NCBI GenBank assembly: GCA_037074705.1
Contig: CM073596.1
Location: 26,262,001 to 26,326,000 of the forward strand
Reading direction: 5' to 3'
Length of the DNA stretch: 64,000 bases
From: Zhengitettix transpicula
Taxonomy: Eukaryota; Arthropoda; Insecta; Orthoptera; Tetrigidae
Shown: one piece after another, positions 36,801 to 49,815 of the stretch
Numbering within the stretch: the stretch's first letter is position 1
Layout: each line of letters opens with the position of its first letter
Program-made: the position numbers and the translations under genes
The notes under the pieces: model-generated
Databases searched by the model: none
Seen by the model: the letters and a program-made list of their open reading frames with translations, nothing else
Told to the model about the DNA's origin: nothing

Positions 36801-38423
36801 AGGATTGGAGATGAAATCGTTCCAATTCACATTTGAATTAATATTTTTCTTCTCGGCTTTAGTTTGTGACGTGTTTCAATAAGTGTTGTTTTTTTATAAA
36901 AGTTTAATAACTATGATTTAGTGGCAATCAATCACATTAATCCGCTATAAATCATGAGATTATTTTGTCTGCATGTATTATTTAACTGATCGATAAACGA
37001 CCTTAAATTACGCAGACTTTAAAATTACGTAAAAACATGGTTGTTTGTCTACTAAATTTTTTAATTAATGTTTCAGGCTTATGAAGTATAAATATTGAGA
37101 ATGTTTCGAATGTAGTAGGAAATAGAGAAAATTGGTGGTGAAATTGAAGCGTCTATTTCTTATTCCATACTATACGAACAAAAGGAGTCTTTAGGTGTCC
37201 AACGTGGAGGGATGAAACGAGGTCGTGGAAGGAGAAATTCAATCAAAAAACCAACGAGTTTAAACTCGGGAAGGAGAGACACAAAAGGCGGTCAGTTCGT
37301 CTCTAAATTCCATTTTCCCCTCATGGTTTTCCGGTCTGTTTCACCACTTTCTCAGCTAATTTAACTCCTCGAAGCTTTATGCTCATGAAATTCGCGTCAC
37401 ATCGTCCTTATCTAGGCTCAACCCCATTCCCCTTCGAGAATGTCCCCCTTTTGTTCTCATCCCCAGGACGATGATGTTGTTGATCTTCTCTCCTCCTCTA
37501 TCCACTACGACACTTGAAGTTTTACGACCTTTTGTCCCAGAGATTTCGCTTCCCAAAGTGATACGACTGTGATCTCTCGAGGGAATCCTTCGATATTACG
37601 CATCCCTTCCCCCTCTTCACTCAGTCAGAAAGACCAACATAACATTTCGCACCCTTCAGCATCCAAGCGACGGCGGTTCTGAAACCTGAGAACAGTTTTG
37701 CTGCGTATCTAACAACACATTTAATCCGACGCCACTTGATCCAATTTGTTGATCCCTTCCTTTCCTTGAATAATGGGATTGCTTGAGCTTCACTACAAAT
37801 TTAATTTAGAAACCACACGTGTTCCGTTTCCAATGGAAGAAGCAACATAACGTGTTTGAAGTCCCCCTGGGATAAATATCGGAGTACATACTCGGCTTTG
37901 CGTTTCCCTCCACCGTCACCGTCGTCTTGACAACGTGTGAAGACAACCTCTGGTTCCTTCGGTGTCTGGTTGTATTATATCAAGATTCATGGTTATCGAA
38001 CTCTTAGATTATTCTCTAAAATGGTGTTCCGACTTCCGTCTCTCTGAACTCATAGTTTCTTAACATTAGGAATGACGTCGGTGGCTCTTCCTCCAACTAC
38101 TGAATCACTCCTTTCATGCTTATTACCGTCACATATCAACCATATTTGTCTTTTCGTACCATCTCTAAATCAAGTTAAAACAGATTATTCACGTCAATAT
38201 AAATAACTTCATGGCTTGCATAATCGCTTTAACCTACGAAGTTGATTTTCATAGATTATGAGAATCGGTGACACTCCTTCCGTCTCAAGCCAGGTCAATC
38301 TACTCTAACAGCCCCTACAATAATTTTATATAGTGAAATTTATTATATTAATCGTAAGAATATGAGAAATATTCGCCTTTTACCTGATGAAAGGTGGGGA
38401 CGTACAGGAAAACGAAGTAAGGG
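33831..38423. other. mostly unique non-coding DNA
   Basis: About 4.6 kb without a recognisable gene or repeat family, apart from a short (TG)n at about 36211-36226 and a run of G at 34128-34136. The part from 36060 to 36340 and the part from 37150 to 38120 are more balanced in composition. In both, homeodomain-type TAATT cores and purine or pyrimidine tracts occur, but no exon could be supported. Confidence 0.4.
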
Positions 38424-38480
38424 CTGACCAATCAGTCATCTGCCACGTCCAAGCCAAGCACCAATCAGAAGCACCACTTA
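38424..38480 (+). repeat. dispersed CCAAT-box repeat, copy 3
   Basis: Two CCAATCAG motifs lie 32 bp apart (38428 and 38460); the second is in the extended form GCACCAATCAGAAGC seen at 2870 and 56518. Just upstream (38387-38417) is CCTGATGAAAGGTGG...AAAACGAA, which may be a very degraded hammerhead-like motif. Confidence 0.35.
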
Positions 38481-40431
38481 CGCAGTTATACTGCGTAATA
38501 CTATTGAAAAATTACACCCATCGGATAAATAAGCACGGTCGATGAACGTTTTCCTGTTACGCCACAGAACAACAATTTAATTTTTAATTTCTACGAGACG
38601 ATTAACTTCTGTTCATCTTCAATTTTACGCAAATATAATTTTTTAAATGTTCTCTAATTTAATTACGTTACCGAAAAATATAAATATTAATCACCCAGGA
38701 TAGAAAAATATATCGGACAATCGGGATTTAAGAACGGACGAAGATTACTTTTTTTTGTTGTAAAAAAATATAAGAAAAAGTATTTCAGTTTTTGTCCCAT
38801 AATTTTAAACTTTAAGTGACGTCACGTATTTAACAATAATATTTAAATTGGATCCAATACAAACGCTCGGCTCTAAATGTTTATTATTATTATTACGGCA
38901 TGTATTTATTTCTCTTATCAGATTTTTCTGTTGTTTGTAATAGAATATATTTTAAGTTTCAGAGTCGTATTTATTCTTTAGTTGCTGTTTGTTTATTGTG
39001 GAACCAATTTTTATAGTCTCATTCTTTATTGTTTATTTACTTATGTGACAATTATTTATTCTCCTATTATATTTACAGACATCCTTCATTTACGCCAAAC
39101 TCCCGTCATCATGAAATATGGTCGTGTTTTCTGTTTACACTCTACTTCAGTAAAGAAACGATGAGTTCAATGAAATGATGTAAAGGGGTTCGAGAATAAA
39201 AATACGTTTTATTTATATAAAGCTTGCAATAAACTCAAATCGGATCTGAGGATGAGGATAACGTTGGTGGCTCGGAGACGGAAATCCCAATTGTGCATAA
39301 ATCATAAACCGCACGATGTGGTAGGTGAGGTTGATAAGAAAAATTCCAACACGATAACGCGCCTACACGAGCGCCGGCCTCGTGCCATCCGCGGGATAGA
39401 ATTACAGACCAGTGGGGAGTCGTAAAAAAACTGAGAGAACATATATACACGACATGGAGCCTACTTTTCCCTGGGGCAATCTTGATTAAATGTCAATCCA
39501 AGGCCCTGAGTCATATCTGGCCAGCAGTAAAAAAAAAAATAGAGGGAGCCGCACACACAATGTCCCGAGGGTAGTCGTAAAAATGTAGCATCCCCTGAAA
39601 CCCGTCCCAACCCCAACATTAATAGCGCAGATACGATATTACCAAGATGCGTGGTGGGAAGGGGAGAATTTTCTATCAGAAACTTGCCGTTGACGTGCCA
39701 CGGAGAATAGTCCTAGAGATTCACAAAACGACATGGGAGTATGTGATAACAGGTTTCCAAAGATACTGGTTAGAGGAAATTTTTTTTTGGTATTCGTGTA
39801 GGGCCACTATCTTTACCAGCGATAGTTTTACCGAGGCGAGGCATTGTTACCTTTCGTTTACCTCGTCATCAGCGAGAGGAGAATTAAATTGTCGTTTGAA
39901 GAGCAACTAAGAAACATGTTTCCATATATGCGTGTCGTATATGTATTTCAATTAATGTAATTGCCGTGAGGAAGTACAAACACGATATTTGACTGACGGA
40001 GTCGTTTATTCGATGCTGCATGAATATTACTTTGGCTGAGTTGTTGCCTAACTCATGGACATCTGAGTTATAATTGTCGTATGGAGAGAAACGAAAAAAA
40101 AAGTTGATTGAGTGACACGTGTATGTATTTTCTTTAATGGCAATGACGTACGGGAAGCAAACTGTCTGCTCTCTGTTCTGCCTTCCGTTTCAGTATTCGG
40201 AAGCCTAATTTTCAGTCTGAACACAGATTGTTGTCTGACATTTCTGCGCGCCACCAGTGACCGGAGCCCACGTTCTGACTCCATATGCATAGGTAATTTT
40301 AGGTTCTTGTGCCGTTTCGGTGATGTAAGCAACTGACATAATATCATTTACTTTCTTGTACAGTAAAACAACTTTTTTTTCTTGATAACTCCTGTATTAC
40401 GACCCTGAAAAAAGATTTTATTTTATTTCAA

Positions 40432-40467
<36 letters not shown>

Positions 40468-42379
40468 CGTTTTATTCTTGAACTCTTTATATCATTTCAT
40501 TGTATTAGTCTTTCTTTTTCAATAAAAATACTAGAAACAGGTAATTTAAATCTATAAACACACACTAAATTACAATTAAGCAAAATCAAAAGATTTTTAA
40601 TAACAATTGGGAAACACAAGGAGGAGGAAGAATCACGGATTAAAAAATACTGTCGTTGCTACACGAAATATAAAGAGTAAAAGACACGTAAACTTTAGAT
40701 TTAAATCAAATTCAACTTTTATCTTACATCAGATAAACCAATAAATAATTTAATAGAAATTAACACAACGTTATGTTACTTTTTTGGAACATCTTCACGT
40801 GTACAACTATAAAATAAAATTATGTGTTTTATAATCCGCAATGGTATTTTATCGTCTCCATTTTAATAAAAGACTAATTTATAACTTTCTAAAATATTTA
40901 ATTTTCAAAATGAGTACAAACATTATTTTAATCCAATTTTTAAAAGAAAAAAATTAGCATGAATATCATATGGAAAAAAAATTACAATACTTTTTAAAGG
41001 AAATTTAAAAAAGTTACAGACGATTATTGAAATATTGTCAAAATTAAATATTTTAGAAAATTAACAATTATTTTTATTAAATAGACGACAGATAAGAAAT
41101 GTTGAGAAAAAAAACAACAAATTATTAAGATTATGTAAGTCATAAAACATTTTTATTTTTGAATAATATATTTTTTTGTAATACCATGCAATTTCAGTGA
41201 ATAATATCATTTTGGAGAGTAAGTCCTAAATTCAACCTTAATGAGTGCTGCAGGAAATAAATTATAATCATCAACACCAAATATAATAAGTTCCAAAAAA
41301 GGGTAGAAACGTTGTGTTATTGTATATTATATTGTTTCTGACGTGTTGGATTTTCAATTTATTTAAAAACTTTCGTCGAGTGCTTAGCTTTTGATGATTT
41401 GGAATCTTTTTTTTAAAAAAAATTAAAATACTATTTGCAGGGACAAACTTGATGTAGAAAGAGAAAATTAGGAGGGAGGGGAAGATTAATTTAATTTGCT
41501 AATGACAATTATTATGGAGAGGGAAAATGTTTTAAGCTTGCCGCCTACAGGAAAATTTTGGATATCTTTTACAGTCAAGGAAAATATTTTAAGACGTAGG
41601 GACAGTTGTGTAGAAGAGAAAGTGCTTTAAAATATTTAACTAACGGCAATCTCAGCCAAGTTAGAATATTTAACTATGTTTCAGTTGCTTCTGAAAGAAG
41701 TTGCAACCGTAGCGATGTTGGTGGAACAACATTTCCGTCTTCTCTTGACCTTTCCCGTGGACGAATAATCAAGCCACCTACGCGTGGGGTCCCGTCATTA
41801 TTTCTGTACTTAATTTAGAGCCGGTTGACACGGAATCCTCCGCCACCTCACTGCGTTTCTTGCAGGAGGCGCAAAGCTAAAGTAAGCTCTGCTCACTCGC
41901 AAACAACAAATCGGGTCGGCGGCAAACAAAACAAGAGAAGTCAGATGAAAAGGGGATGGGGAAAAAAAAATGAACAAGCGTGTTACACGGGTGAAAGAGA
42001 AAGGACGAAAGAAAAGAGATAAGGAAATGCCAGGATGCGGTGTTTGCTCTCGCCAGGGGAGTCTGTTCGCGAGCTTGTGTACCACGTAATGAAAACTCCA
42101 CAAACAGGACACAAACAAAGACAGAGGAAGGGAGACGCGACGGACTAACGACAAAGTCGACGTAACGAATAACGCCACCGTACGAACACATTGTTCAAGA
42201 TTCAAAACATACAAGGGAAAGAAATTCTCTGACAACACTCGCACATTTGTTACGAGTCAACAAAATATATACCTCCATAAAAATATGGGTGACAGAATTA
42301 AACTTATTGTAGTCTTCAAAAATATATAATTTTTAAGACTACATTAATTGGTATATTAACTGACTTCATTACAAGCACC
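38481..42379. other. non-coding DNA
   Basis: No gene is supported. An (AT)n run lies at 40436-40465. From 39.24 to 39.9 kb and from 41.82 to 42.2 kb the composition is more balanced. The 144-codon minus frame at 41810-42244 is the translation of a purine-rich plus strand and is not called. Positions 40820-40846 share GTGTTTTATAATCCGCAATGG with the arm of the palindromic family at 33.2 kb, so a decayed copy may be present to about 41.1 kb. Confidence 0.4.
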
Positions 42380-42450
42380 ACATCCCCCCTTTCAAATCCG
42401 TTTCCTATGCTATAAGAGGGGAGTTGCCACTATGTGGATTACCGTGTACA
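42380..42450 (+). repeat. SINE-like repeat, copy E (3' block only)
   Basis: CATCCCCCCTTTCAAATCC through GGGGAGTTGCCACTATGTGGATTACC matches the 3' block of copies A-D. It is truncated at both sides and runs into a C-run and the inverted-repeat element that follows. Confidence 0.6.
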
Positions 42451-42464
42451 CAGCCTTCTACACC

Positions 42465-42735
42465 CCCCCCCCCTCCCAAAAAAAGCAACAAAATTCAAAA
42501 CGGTTCGTCCACAATCTTGGTCTGCATCAGATGTATTTAATTTCCATAAATACGAGCCGCAAAATGATGTTACATAAATTTTCCTTAGAGCAGCAAAGGA
42601 ATTCTCTGCTAGCAATGCTCATCGTGACCAAAAAACAATTATTTATGGAATACTTTTACTACGTATGGAAATGATGAAGTCCTAGATTCAGGTCGAAACG
42701 TTGATTTTCTTGTTAATAAAATTTATCTGACAACT
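42465..42735. mobile_element. inverted-repeat element with paired hammerhead-like motifs
   Basis: The left motif (42500-42530, minus) reads CTGATGCAGACC...GGACGAACCG; the right motif (42671-42702, plus) reads ATGATGAAGTCC...GGTCGAAACG. They face each other across about 140 bp, GAAACG outwards. The right end runs through an AT-rich stretch to ATTTATCTGACAAC. Such motifs are known in Penelope-like retroelements. The inverted arrangement and absence of any protein gene suggest a non-autonomous derivative or a MITE that has acquired the motif. Confidence 0.5.
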
Positions 42736-43004
42736 TTAGCTGTGTTTATACATGCATTAATATTTATTAAAAAGAAATAAGTTCTTAAATAATATTTTAT
42801 ATAATATTAGAATATCGCAGTTGCTTTCAGGATATAGAGGTTGAGAAAATACAAGGATACAAAAGATAAATTTGCAGTTTACCATTCATTAGATTTTATA
42901 TTACATAAATTTATTAATAATTATGATTTTTATTTAAGAAACGGGCTTGGTCCACATTGTAGAAAATTCCCTGTAATGACATAGAAAGGGGAGAATGGAG
43001 ATCA

Positions 43005-43400
43005 AGGTATCCAACGGTAAACTAGGGTCTGCTGATCATATTTCACCTGAATACGACCTTGGACTCTCCGAACTTTTCCCACGCCCTTCCAACTACCGAT
43101 TTTCTGTGGGGGACGCTGCATTCCCATCTCCAAGCCTGGACCAGGTTTCGAGGCAGCTGGCCGACTGTACCAGACGACGACTCTGGCCGTATGTCAAACG
43201 TTTCCAACCACATCAAAAACTAATCGAGGCGTCTCGTGCTTCTTCGAACCTTAGCGGACAAATCCCCGTAGGTAACACGTTTTGTTACATTCCTGGATGG
43301 TTCCAGCTCTCACAGGCTATATCTCACGCGAGGAGTAATTTTTTGTGAGTTGACGGGCTACATGATGGTCATCATCGTTGACGCAACTTAATAGTGCAGG
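43005..43400 (-). repeat. SINE-like repeat fragments, copy F
   Basis: Positions 43095-43165 match the head region (CTGTGGGGGACGCTGCATTCC, GGCAGCTGGCCGACTG) and 43240-43400 match the hairpin, A-run and 3' end of another unit, both in minus orientation. A 117-codon plus frame (42995-43348) lies wholly inside and is not a gene. The arrangement repeats the head-to-tail order seen at 30.1-30.9 kb. Confidence 0.55.
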
Positions 43401-44411
43401 AAGGGGACGAAAATGGAGGATGCAGAAATCTGTGTTTAAATCTGCACGTTTATTGGTGTTGTTGTCTATCTGGTTAAAAATTATAACTTCATAAATATGA
43501 ATTAATAGTTGGAATTTTTTGTAGTGTCCTTAAAATAGACGACTAACTTCTCCATATAAGAATAAATTAAATTAAGGGGATCTCACCAGTTTCAACGACA
43601 AGTTTCCTACTGTTATTTATAAAGATATTGATGAATTACGTCTGTGTGATTTAATGTCGTACAATGGCAAATCTGATGCGGTTTGTGTTTGAAGCTTCAT
43701 GGGAAGCTCAATAATGTATTGACTAATTAAATACAAATTATTTAACAACTATCATTACAGAAACGAAGTAATGTGGAGAAAGTGAGAATAAAAGGAGAAA
43801 GGCATACAAAGAACAGTAACTCTCTAAGTGAAACGGAGAGGCGCGGAACTACGATTCTTGGAATTACTAGATCCAGAAGAAAATAAAAAGGGTAATATTA
43901 TGAGTTAATTAATTCAGAGCTAGAGATTGGTTTTGAAAAAAGCATTACCCTGCCGTAAAGGATAATGGAAAGCTTTTATCGCAGCCTTGGCGTATATTGT
44001 CAGAGTTCTAGCGTCATTCTGGTCAGTTGTGATCATTACTGGTATTTTGACCGATTTTACACTCGCGTAATCACGGCCAGATAAGTCGGTAATGAACCGT
44101 CAATATTTCAGAGATGACTCACGTTTCCTGGACGGCCATTTAATAAATGACGCATCGCGTTAGGAAAAAAGTCTGAAAAAGTAGTAAAGTTTCCCGGCGA
44201 AGGTAGACGTTATTAAACTGTTGGACGAAGTAGATGTTGACCTGCGTAATTGCTTTCCGTTTGTGAGGACAAATTTACCTTCCTGAACCCCCTTCCACGT
44301 ATCGTGTCTGTCCTGTCCACGTGAAAGCCCTTCGACTACTGTGGTCTGCAAACAACCGACTACAATCCCCCTACAGCCGGGACAAACAGTTCACCACGGG
44401 TAATAGCGCTC
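43401..44411. other. unique non-coding DNA
   Basis: No repeat or gene is recognised. Composition is moderate. From 43.9 to 44.2 kb there is a run of potential factor-binding words (TTAATTAATTC, GGCCATTTAATAAATGACGCA), which could mark regulatory DNA. Confidence 0.35.
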
Positions 44412-44463
44412 CAGTGACTGCTATATAACCATAGTTTTCTATTATCCGTTATACAGTCACTAG
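44412..44463. repeat. 52-bp hairpin mini-element
   Basis: CAGTGACTGCTATATAAC and, inverted, GTTATACAGTCACTAG form a 14-bp stem with a small bulge around an 18-base loop. The AGTGACTG ends match the 83-bp palindrome at 12111-12193. Confidence 0.5.
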
Positions 44464-44639
44464 TAACAAACCACCTGGTTAACATTGGCCAATATATATA
44501 TAATATGTCGACTCTGGTCAAATGATATCACTCGACGTTCCTGAGTTACTGTCACACTCTTCTGAAGTCTCGCCTTCTCCATATACATGGCTGCAGCAAC
44601 AGCATTATATTATATATACTAATTTTTTATTTTACGACT

Positions 44640-44965
44640 GTCTTTAATTCTAAAGAAAAAACTGTAATTTATAACCATTAAAATTTTTTAAAAAAAATCA
44701 GTACAAAATAACGTTTCGGTACCGATTTTTACCTTCTTCATGTTTTTACTTGACTGGAAAATTAAGTAGTAAAATTAGTGAAACTTGAAATTATAAGCAT
44801 TTAGAAGTTTGCTTCTTAGACAGACTGAATGAACGTTTATATTTTCAAAATTAACTAATTTTAATGCATTACTTTCAGTGAATTGGCAACCTGAAGATGA
44901 TACTGATCGCTACTGAAACGTTATTACTTTAAATTTAATTTTTCGGATAAACCGACTTATTGGTC
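44640..44965. mobile_element. inverted-repeat element with paired hammerhead-like motifs
   Basis: The left motif (44710-44741, minus) reads ATGAAGAAGGTAAAAATCGGTACCGAAACG; the right motif (44891-44922, plus) reads CTGAAGATGATACTGATCGC...TGAAACG. They face each other with about 150 bp between. Both are followed outwards by ACGTTATT-type sequence. The right end carries GGATAAACCGACTTATTGG, resembling the GACTTAT end at 60975. Catalytic T-to-A changes in both suggest dead copies. Confidence 0.45.
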
Positions 44966-47735
44966 ATAAACTCCGAATTTTTTAGAAAATTTTTGACTGT
45001 ATTATGCTTCACTATTAAATATAATGGCTGAGTATATAAAAATTTTAATAAACGGTAATAATTGAAGTTTTTACCTGAAGAAAAAGGCTAATACTCGCAG
45101 TTTCTCTTAGCGGCCTCGGACAACCGTCGTGATTTTTCCGAGGGAAATAAAAAAAGACCAAATATATCACATACGGGAGGGAATCGCAGATAACAATTCA
45201 ATTTCTTTTGCATTGTGGAGAACTTAGTAAGCGGGACAAAATCGGCGTTTCCAGCCAAGCTGGAGCGAGAAAGAGAAGAAACATGAGGAGGGCGATTGAG
45301 ATGCGAGTCTTTGCCAATAAATGGGAGGAGAAAAAGATAGACGACAGGGAAAGGAGACGGGATGAAATCACAAGCTTGTAATCCGATTTAAAGAAACGAA
45401 CCTGCTTTTTTTTTTGCTATCGAAGATCAAGGAATCGCTGCCCGTACTGAATCCGGTCGAGAAAGATATAAATTCAAACACACACACACACACGTCTAAA
45501 TCTCCCAGACATTTTTCATATTCCCTTCGAATCCGACGTGAAGGCATATTCTATTGTGGTTCCAGATTGAAGACGAAAATCGCGGCGCATTGCTTTAGGA
45601 TTTTTTTGCTTCGATTCAAATGTATGTAAACAGAATTTCAATATGATTTCATATGAGGGAAAAATTGACTTGTAAATATGTCCCTCATTTGAATACACGT
45701 AAATCTGTAAAATTATATAATTGAATAAATATAGCGTCTAATATCTTAATACATGACATAAGCGGCGAATGAATGCATTAGCAATTTATTATCGCGTGCT
45801 GCAAATTTGAACGGAATGAAAAACTTTGCTTCTAAATTTATACATATTTTACGTATTTAGGTACAACGTGAGAATTTGAAACAGCTGCGTTTTCCCTACC
45901 TTGCAAAGAATAATAATAGTTTTCGGAAGTTCTGGCGCTTTGAGAGTCTCAGCTGACCTTGTTGACACAAGTGTTCAGGTCCGGGATGATTCTTGTGCAC
46001 ATGGAGATAGCGTTATATAAATTTTGATGACAATGATCGTTAATCGATCAAAGGAAACGTGCATCCTATAGGATTCTATGCTGTTAGAGCAGAGAGTTGC
46101 CTGACGGTACATCGCGGAACGACGCCCCACAACGCAAATCCGCGCGTAATATATATGACTAATATTTCTGTATTAAACACGTTGGAAAAATATTAAATCA
46201 ACAGATCAGTACCCCAAACGTCTTGCTTGAAAAAATACTTCTGAGGTAATATTTTTCTACGTATACATTTCACTCAAATTATCATCATGTACCACAGTTA
46301 ATTTATTTACTAAGTAGTCACGTTCAACGGTTTTCAACATTTCAATAGTTTTTCTTTTCTGATTGTTGGTAAATTAATCAAATATTGATTGTTTCTGTGT
46401 CAGTTTCATTCTTAAAATATTTTAAGTATCTGAATAATGAATTCGTGTCAACTCGCCGAAGGTGCTATTCCTCTATTGCTGTTGCTTCGGAAATCTTGAG
46501 AACCTGCCCCACGTCGTGATTGTTACACTTATTTATTTTTTGCGAGGACAACCGATGCTGCGGAAAGTTATTTTCCACGTTCCTTTTTTTTTAAAAAAAA
46601 AACCGCCTTTGGCTGAAAAAATTTGCATTTTAATTATTGAACGAACGCACGAATAAGAAAGAGATTGGAACTAGTAAATTACCTTGTTCAACACACACAC
46701 GAGCACATTCCCCCTTTTTTTCTACAGACTTGATTTACATACTCTACTTTACACATACGAGCGTAACGCGAAAAAAAAAATTAACGGGGAAGAAAAGTAG
46801 AGCGAATATTGTGGAGGGGGACAAGGGAAAATAACCGGGTGCATCAATATTTAATGAAGCGTCGCTCGTTCGCGTCGGCGACGTCGCCGATGATGATGAT
46901 GATTTTCGTGCTCATCGTTGCGGTTCGAAAATATGTAAATCGCGGAGTCGTTATATTATTTTCCCCTCCGTGAGAGCAGAAAAATTATCGGGGATTTTTT
47001 TGTCCCCTCCCGATACATTTTTTTCACCCCGTATCTCCAGGGCGTGTTTGAGCTCTCGTCTAACCACTCGAGGCAAGGACAAGTAGTCAGCTAGTTAAAA
47101 GTTCTCCCTCCCTATTCCACTGCAGGTCATTTGGGACGGGATGGATTAAATCGCAGATAGCAACTCGATCAGATAGACAGAACTCTGATGTTTCCTGTCA
47201 TTATCATTTGCGATGCGCGACATTCGCTTTGTTATCGCGGCGGATTTGCTTCCCACACGAAACTCAGTCACACAGGCACGAGATAGTTGAAATAGGGAAA
47301 CAGAGGGATGGTGAAGGACGACGAGGATTCGTTACAAAAAGGGGATCAACTTCAGTTATCTCTGCAGATTGTCGAGTGATGATAGAGTTTGTAGAACATA
47401 ACGCTATTTATCGAGTAGCCCTAATAATATAATAGTCCACGACGCGTCAATTTTATAAAAACCTTTAATCATAATATAAATAGTAAATAAATTAATATAA
47501 ATAATAATATATTATTCCGTCATTGGAATCAGAACGTAATGATTTAACACATATTTACAAACTAGTTGATGTAATAATTTATTCGATCGATTAAATTAAG
47601 AGAAACTCAATAAAAAGAATTATAAGTGAAATAATCCGATGAACTTAACATAGATTTATTATATATAAAAAAGTGGAGCTAATGAAATTTATTGATAATA
47701 ATATAATTATATATGATTTCCGGGAATTTGAATTC

Positions 47736-47791
<56 letters not shown>

Positions 47792-48004
47792 GATATTTTA
47801 ATAAGGTTTCGTATTAGTTATATATTATATTTTTGTCTAAATTGAAACAAGGTTAATAAAATTTTAATAAATATTAAAAGATCTTGGAATTTCTTCCTGC
47901 ACATCATAATTCTCGAAAAAAAAATAGAGTAACGTATACACAGTAACTATGAAACGTTGAGTGAGCGAAATTATAATTATCTGACATTTTAACAGTACCA
48001 CAAA
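44966..48004. other. non-coding DNA
   Basis: A CA run lies at 45477-45493 and a long AT run at 47739-47787. The parts 45.9-46.1 kb and 46.8-47.4 kb have balanced composition and CpGs, but no exon is supported. The frame at 47208-47432 (plus) shows no domain. Confidence 0.4.
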
Positions 48005-48303
48005 TAAATAAACTGGTCATGTGTAGGAAAAAAATAATAATTACAAAGAAATTAATGCAAAAAATATCACGACGTGTCGTCCCTGATTTGGGACTTCTTC
48101 AGGGCTATATTATTTTTTTTAAAATTGATATGAGACCTTTATTATTAATTTAAGAACAAAAATTTATTCAGTGAAGTTGAGTATTATGAATAATGACCAT
48201 ACAATGATAATACCTTGCAACTAATATGTTACAAAAATTGATAATATATAAATTAATTTGGAGTAAATTTCAAAGACGTGGTCTTTCTACCAGAACTGTT
48301 GTA

Positions 48304-48320
<17 letters not shown>
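48005..48320. mobile_element. inverted-repeat family member, left motif preserved
   Basis: The left motif (48071-48103, minus) reads CCTGAAGAAGTCCC, a loop, GGGACGACACGTCG, with a perfect GTCCC/GGGAC stem. The right-hand half is degraded (near 48290), but the interior block TTTCAAAGACGTGGTCTTTCTAC matches TTCAAAGACATTCTCTTTCTAC inside the element at 60616-60975. They are therefore the same family. An AT run follows at 48308-48339. Confidence 0.5.
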
Positions 48321-48340
<20 letters not shown>

Positions 48341-48343
<3 letters not shown>

Positions 48344-49244
48344 TTTATTCTCATTATTTCCTTTTCAATTATTATATTTTTCTCGTTTATGACCTGTTAA
48401 TTTATTTATTATAAATATCACTTTATATTATACACAATTTCCACCATTTTACATTTTGTCCTCACAAATTAATCTTTTCGTGTGGATCGTTCAAACTTGA
48501 AATTAACTGCAGTTGCATCGTCAAAATGAATTACAACTAACCCTTACTTCAGCTGCGTGGAAAATAATGTGACACAACGTCGCACTAATTTGATTGGACG
48601 GTGCTAGGAAGAGCTTCAAAGTCAAATCGGCTCGCATTTGAAAAGAACTATATTAAAATTAAGTAATTTAATATGTTAATTGCAGGTGGAGATAAGATGA
48701 CTGGTATGTGATAACTCTGTAGACATCTTTTGGTCCCATTCCTCAATGAAAAATAAAATAAAATGAATATTCTTCATAATACCTATTTTTTCAGCATTCC
48801 ATTACTTAGTGTCTCAAATTCGTCAACTATTGCACTATTTATCGAGTCTCCTCGACATCTGAAGTAAATATAGGGAAGAAAACCCAATTAATAGCTACTG
48901 ACATATCTTCGAATATCGATACGTTTACATCAGACGCATATTTACAAATATTGGGAATTCCTCCTCCGCCAATCCTACGCTCAGCTTAATTACAATGCAT
49001 GTCAATGGAGCGTTAATACAGCCATGAACTACGAGGATAGGTTCTGATGTAGCCCTATAGATGGCGGATCAAAAATGAAAAAGAAAAATTGGTCAACCTT
49101 CTAAAGTTTCAGTTTGAACTTTGAAGACACTACATTGTTTAGTGCTTGCTATACGACCGTGCTGTCAGTGGTCATCGTTAAGTGACAGATTCGAAACGTC
49201 TCAGTCCAATCAAAAGTCAAGCTGTATTCTACTCTTGGGGGGGG
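48341..49244. other. non-coding DNA
   Basis: AT-rich and then mixed composition. No gene was recognised, and the mariner left end could not be located in it. Confidence 0.4.
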
Positions 49245-49815
49245 GGGAATCTGCTCCTTCCTTTACAACAATAAATTATTCTGTGGCAGAATTTAAACAA
49301 GGCCTTGCGAGCTTCCACGACGAACATCGCAGTGGTCTCGACCAAATGAAGTGACGAAAATCCGCAAAATGGTATTGGGTGAAATGTATTGGTAGAAATG
49401 TGCGAGCTATCAGACGAGGAAGACATGAGAAAGCTGTCCGCAAGATGGTTGCCGCGTTTTCTTAGAATGGAACAGAAATAGTGTCGAGAGGATGATTCAA
49501 TCGAGTGTTAAACTATGTTAAACTGCAATACAGCGGAGTTTTTCGGGTCGATTCGTAACCATGGATGAAACATCGTTCTATCACTTCACAACTGAGACGA
49601 ACAACAGTCGAAACTATGGACTGAAAGAGGAGAATCGGATCCAAATAATGAAGATAGTTTCATCTGTTGCCAAAGTCATGCCGCCAGTAATTTAGGGTTC
49701 ACGGCAATAATTTTATATGAATATCTTCAAAATGGAAACAATAAACTGTGAGTCTTATGCAATCAGCATTTGAGTGATGAAATTAAGAAAAAATGACCAC
49801 GTATGTCAGCTTTCT
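49245..49815 (+). pseudogene. decayed mariner transposase, 3'-truncated
   Basis: In shifting plus-strand frames the DNA encodes mariner-like blocks: SAPSFTTINYS...VAEFKQG, DEHRSG, IRKMVLG, KLSARWLPRF, NTAEFF, the first catalytic-Asp motif TMDET (about 49562-49576), AKVMPPV, and HLSDEIKKK near 49769. These follow the order of a mariner transposase from the second DNA-binding helix to just before the second catalytic Asp. Frameshifts and stops break it repeatedly. The rest of the DDD catalytic triad and both inverted repeats are missing or unrecognised. It resembles mariners widespread in insects. Confidence 0.75.

Noticed and set aside
39240..39640. short acidic frame (SEDEDN...) suggesting a transposase N-terminus
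   Set aside because: It is only about 20 residues before stops, too short and too biased to assign.
41810..42244. 144-codon minus-strand frame
   Set aside because: It is an F/S/L-rich translation of purine-rich DNA, overlapped by other frames on both strands, with no motif.
42995..43348. 117-codon plus-strand frame
   Set aside because: It lies inside minus-oriented copies of the SINE-like repeat family.
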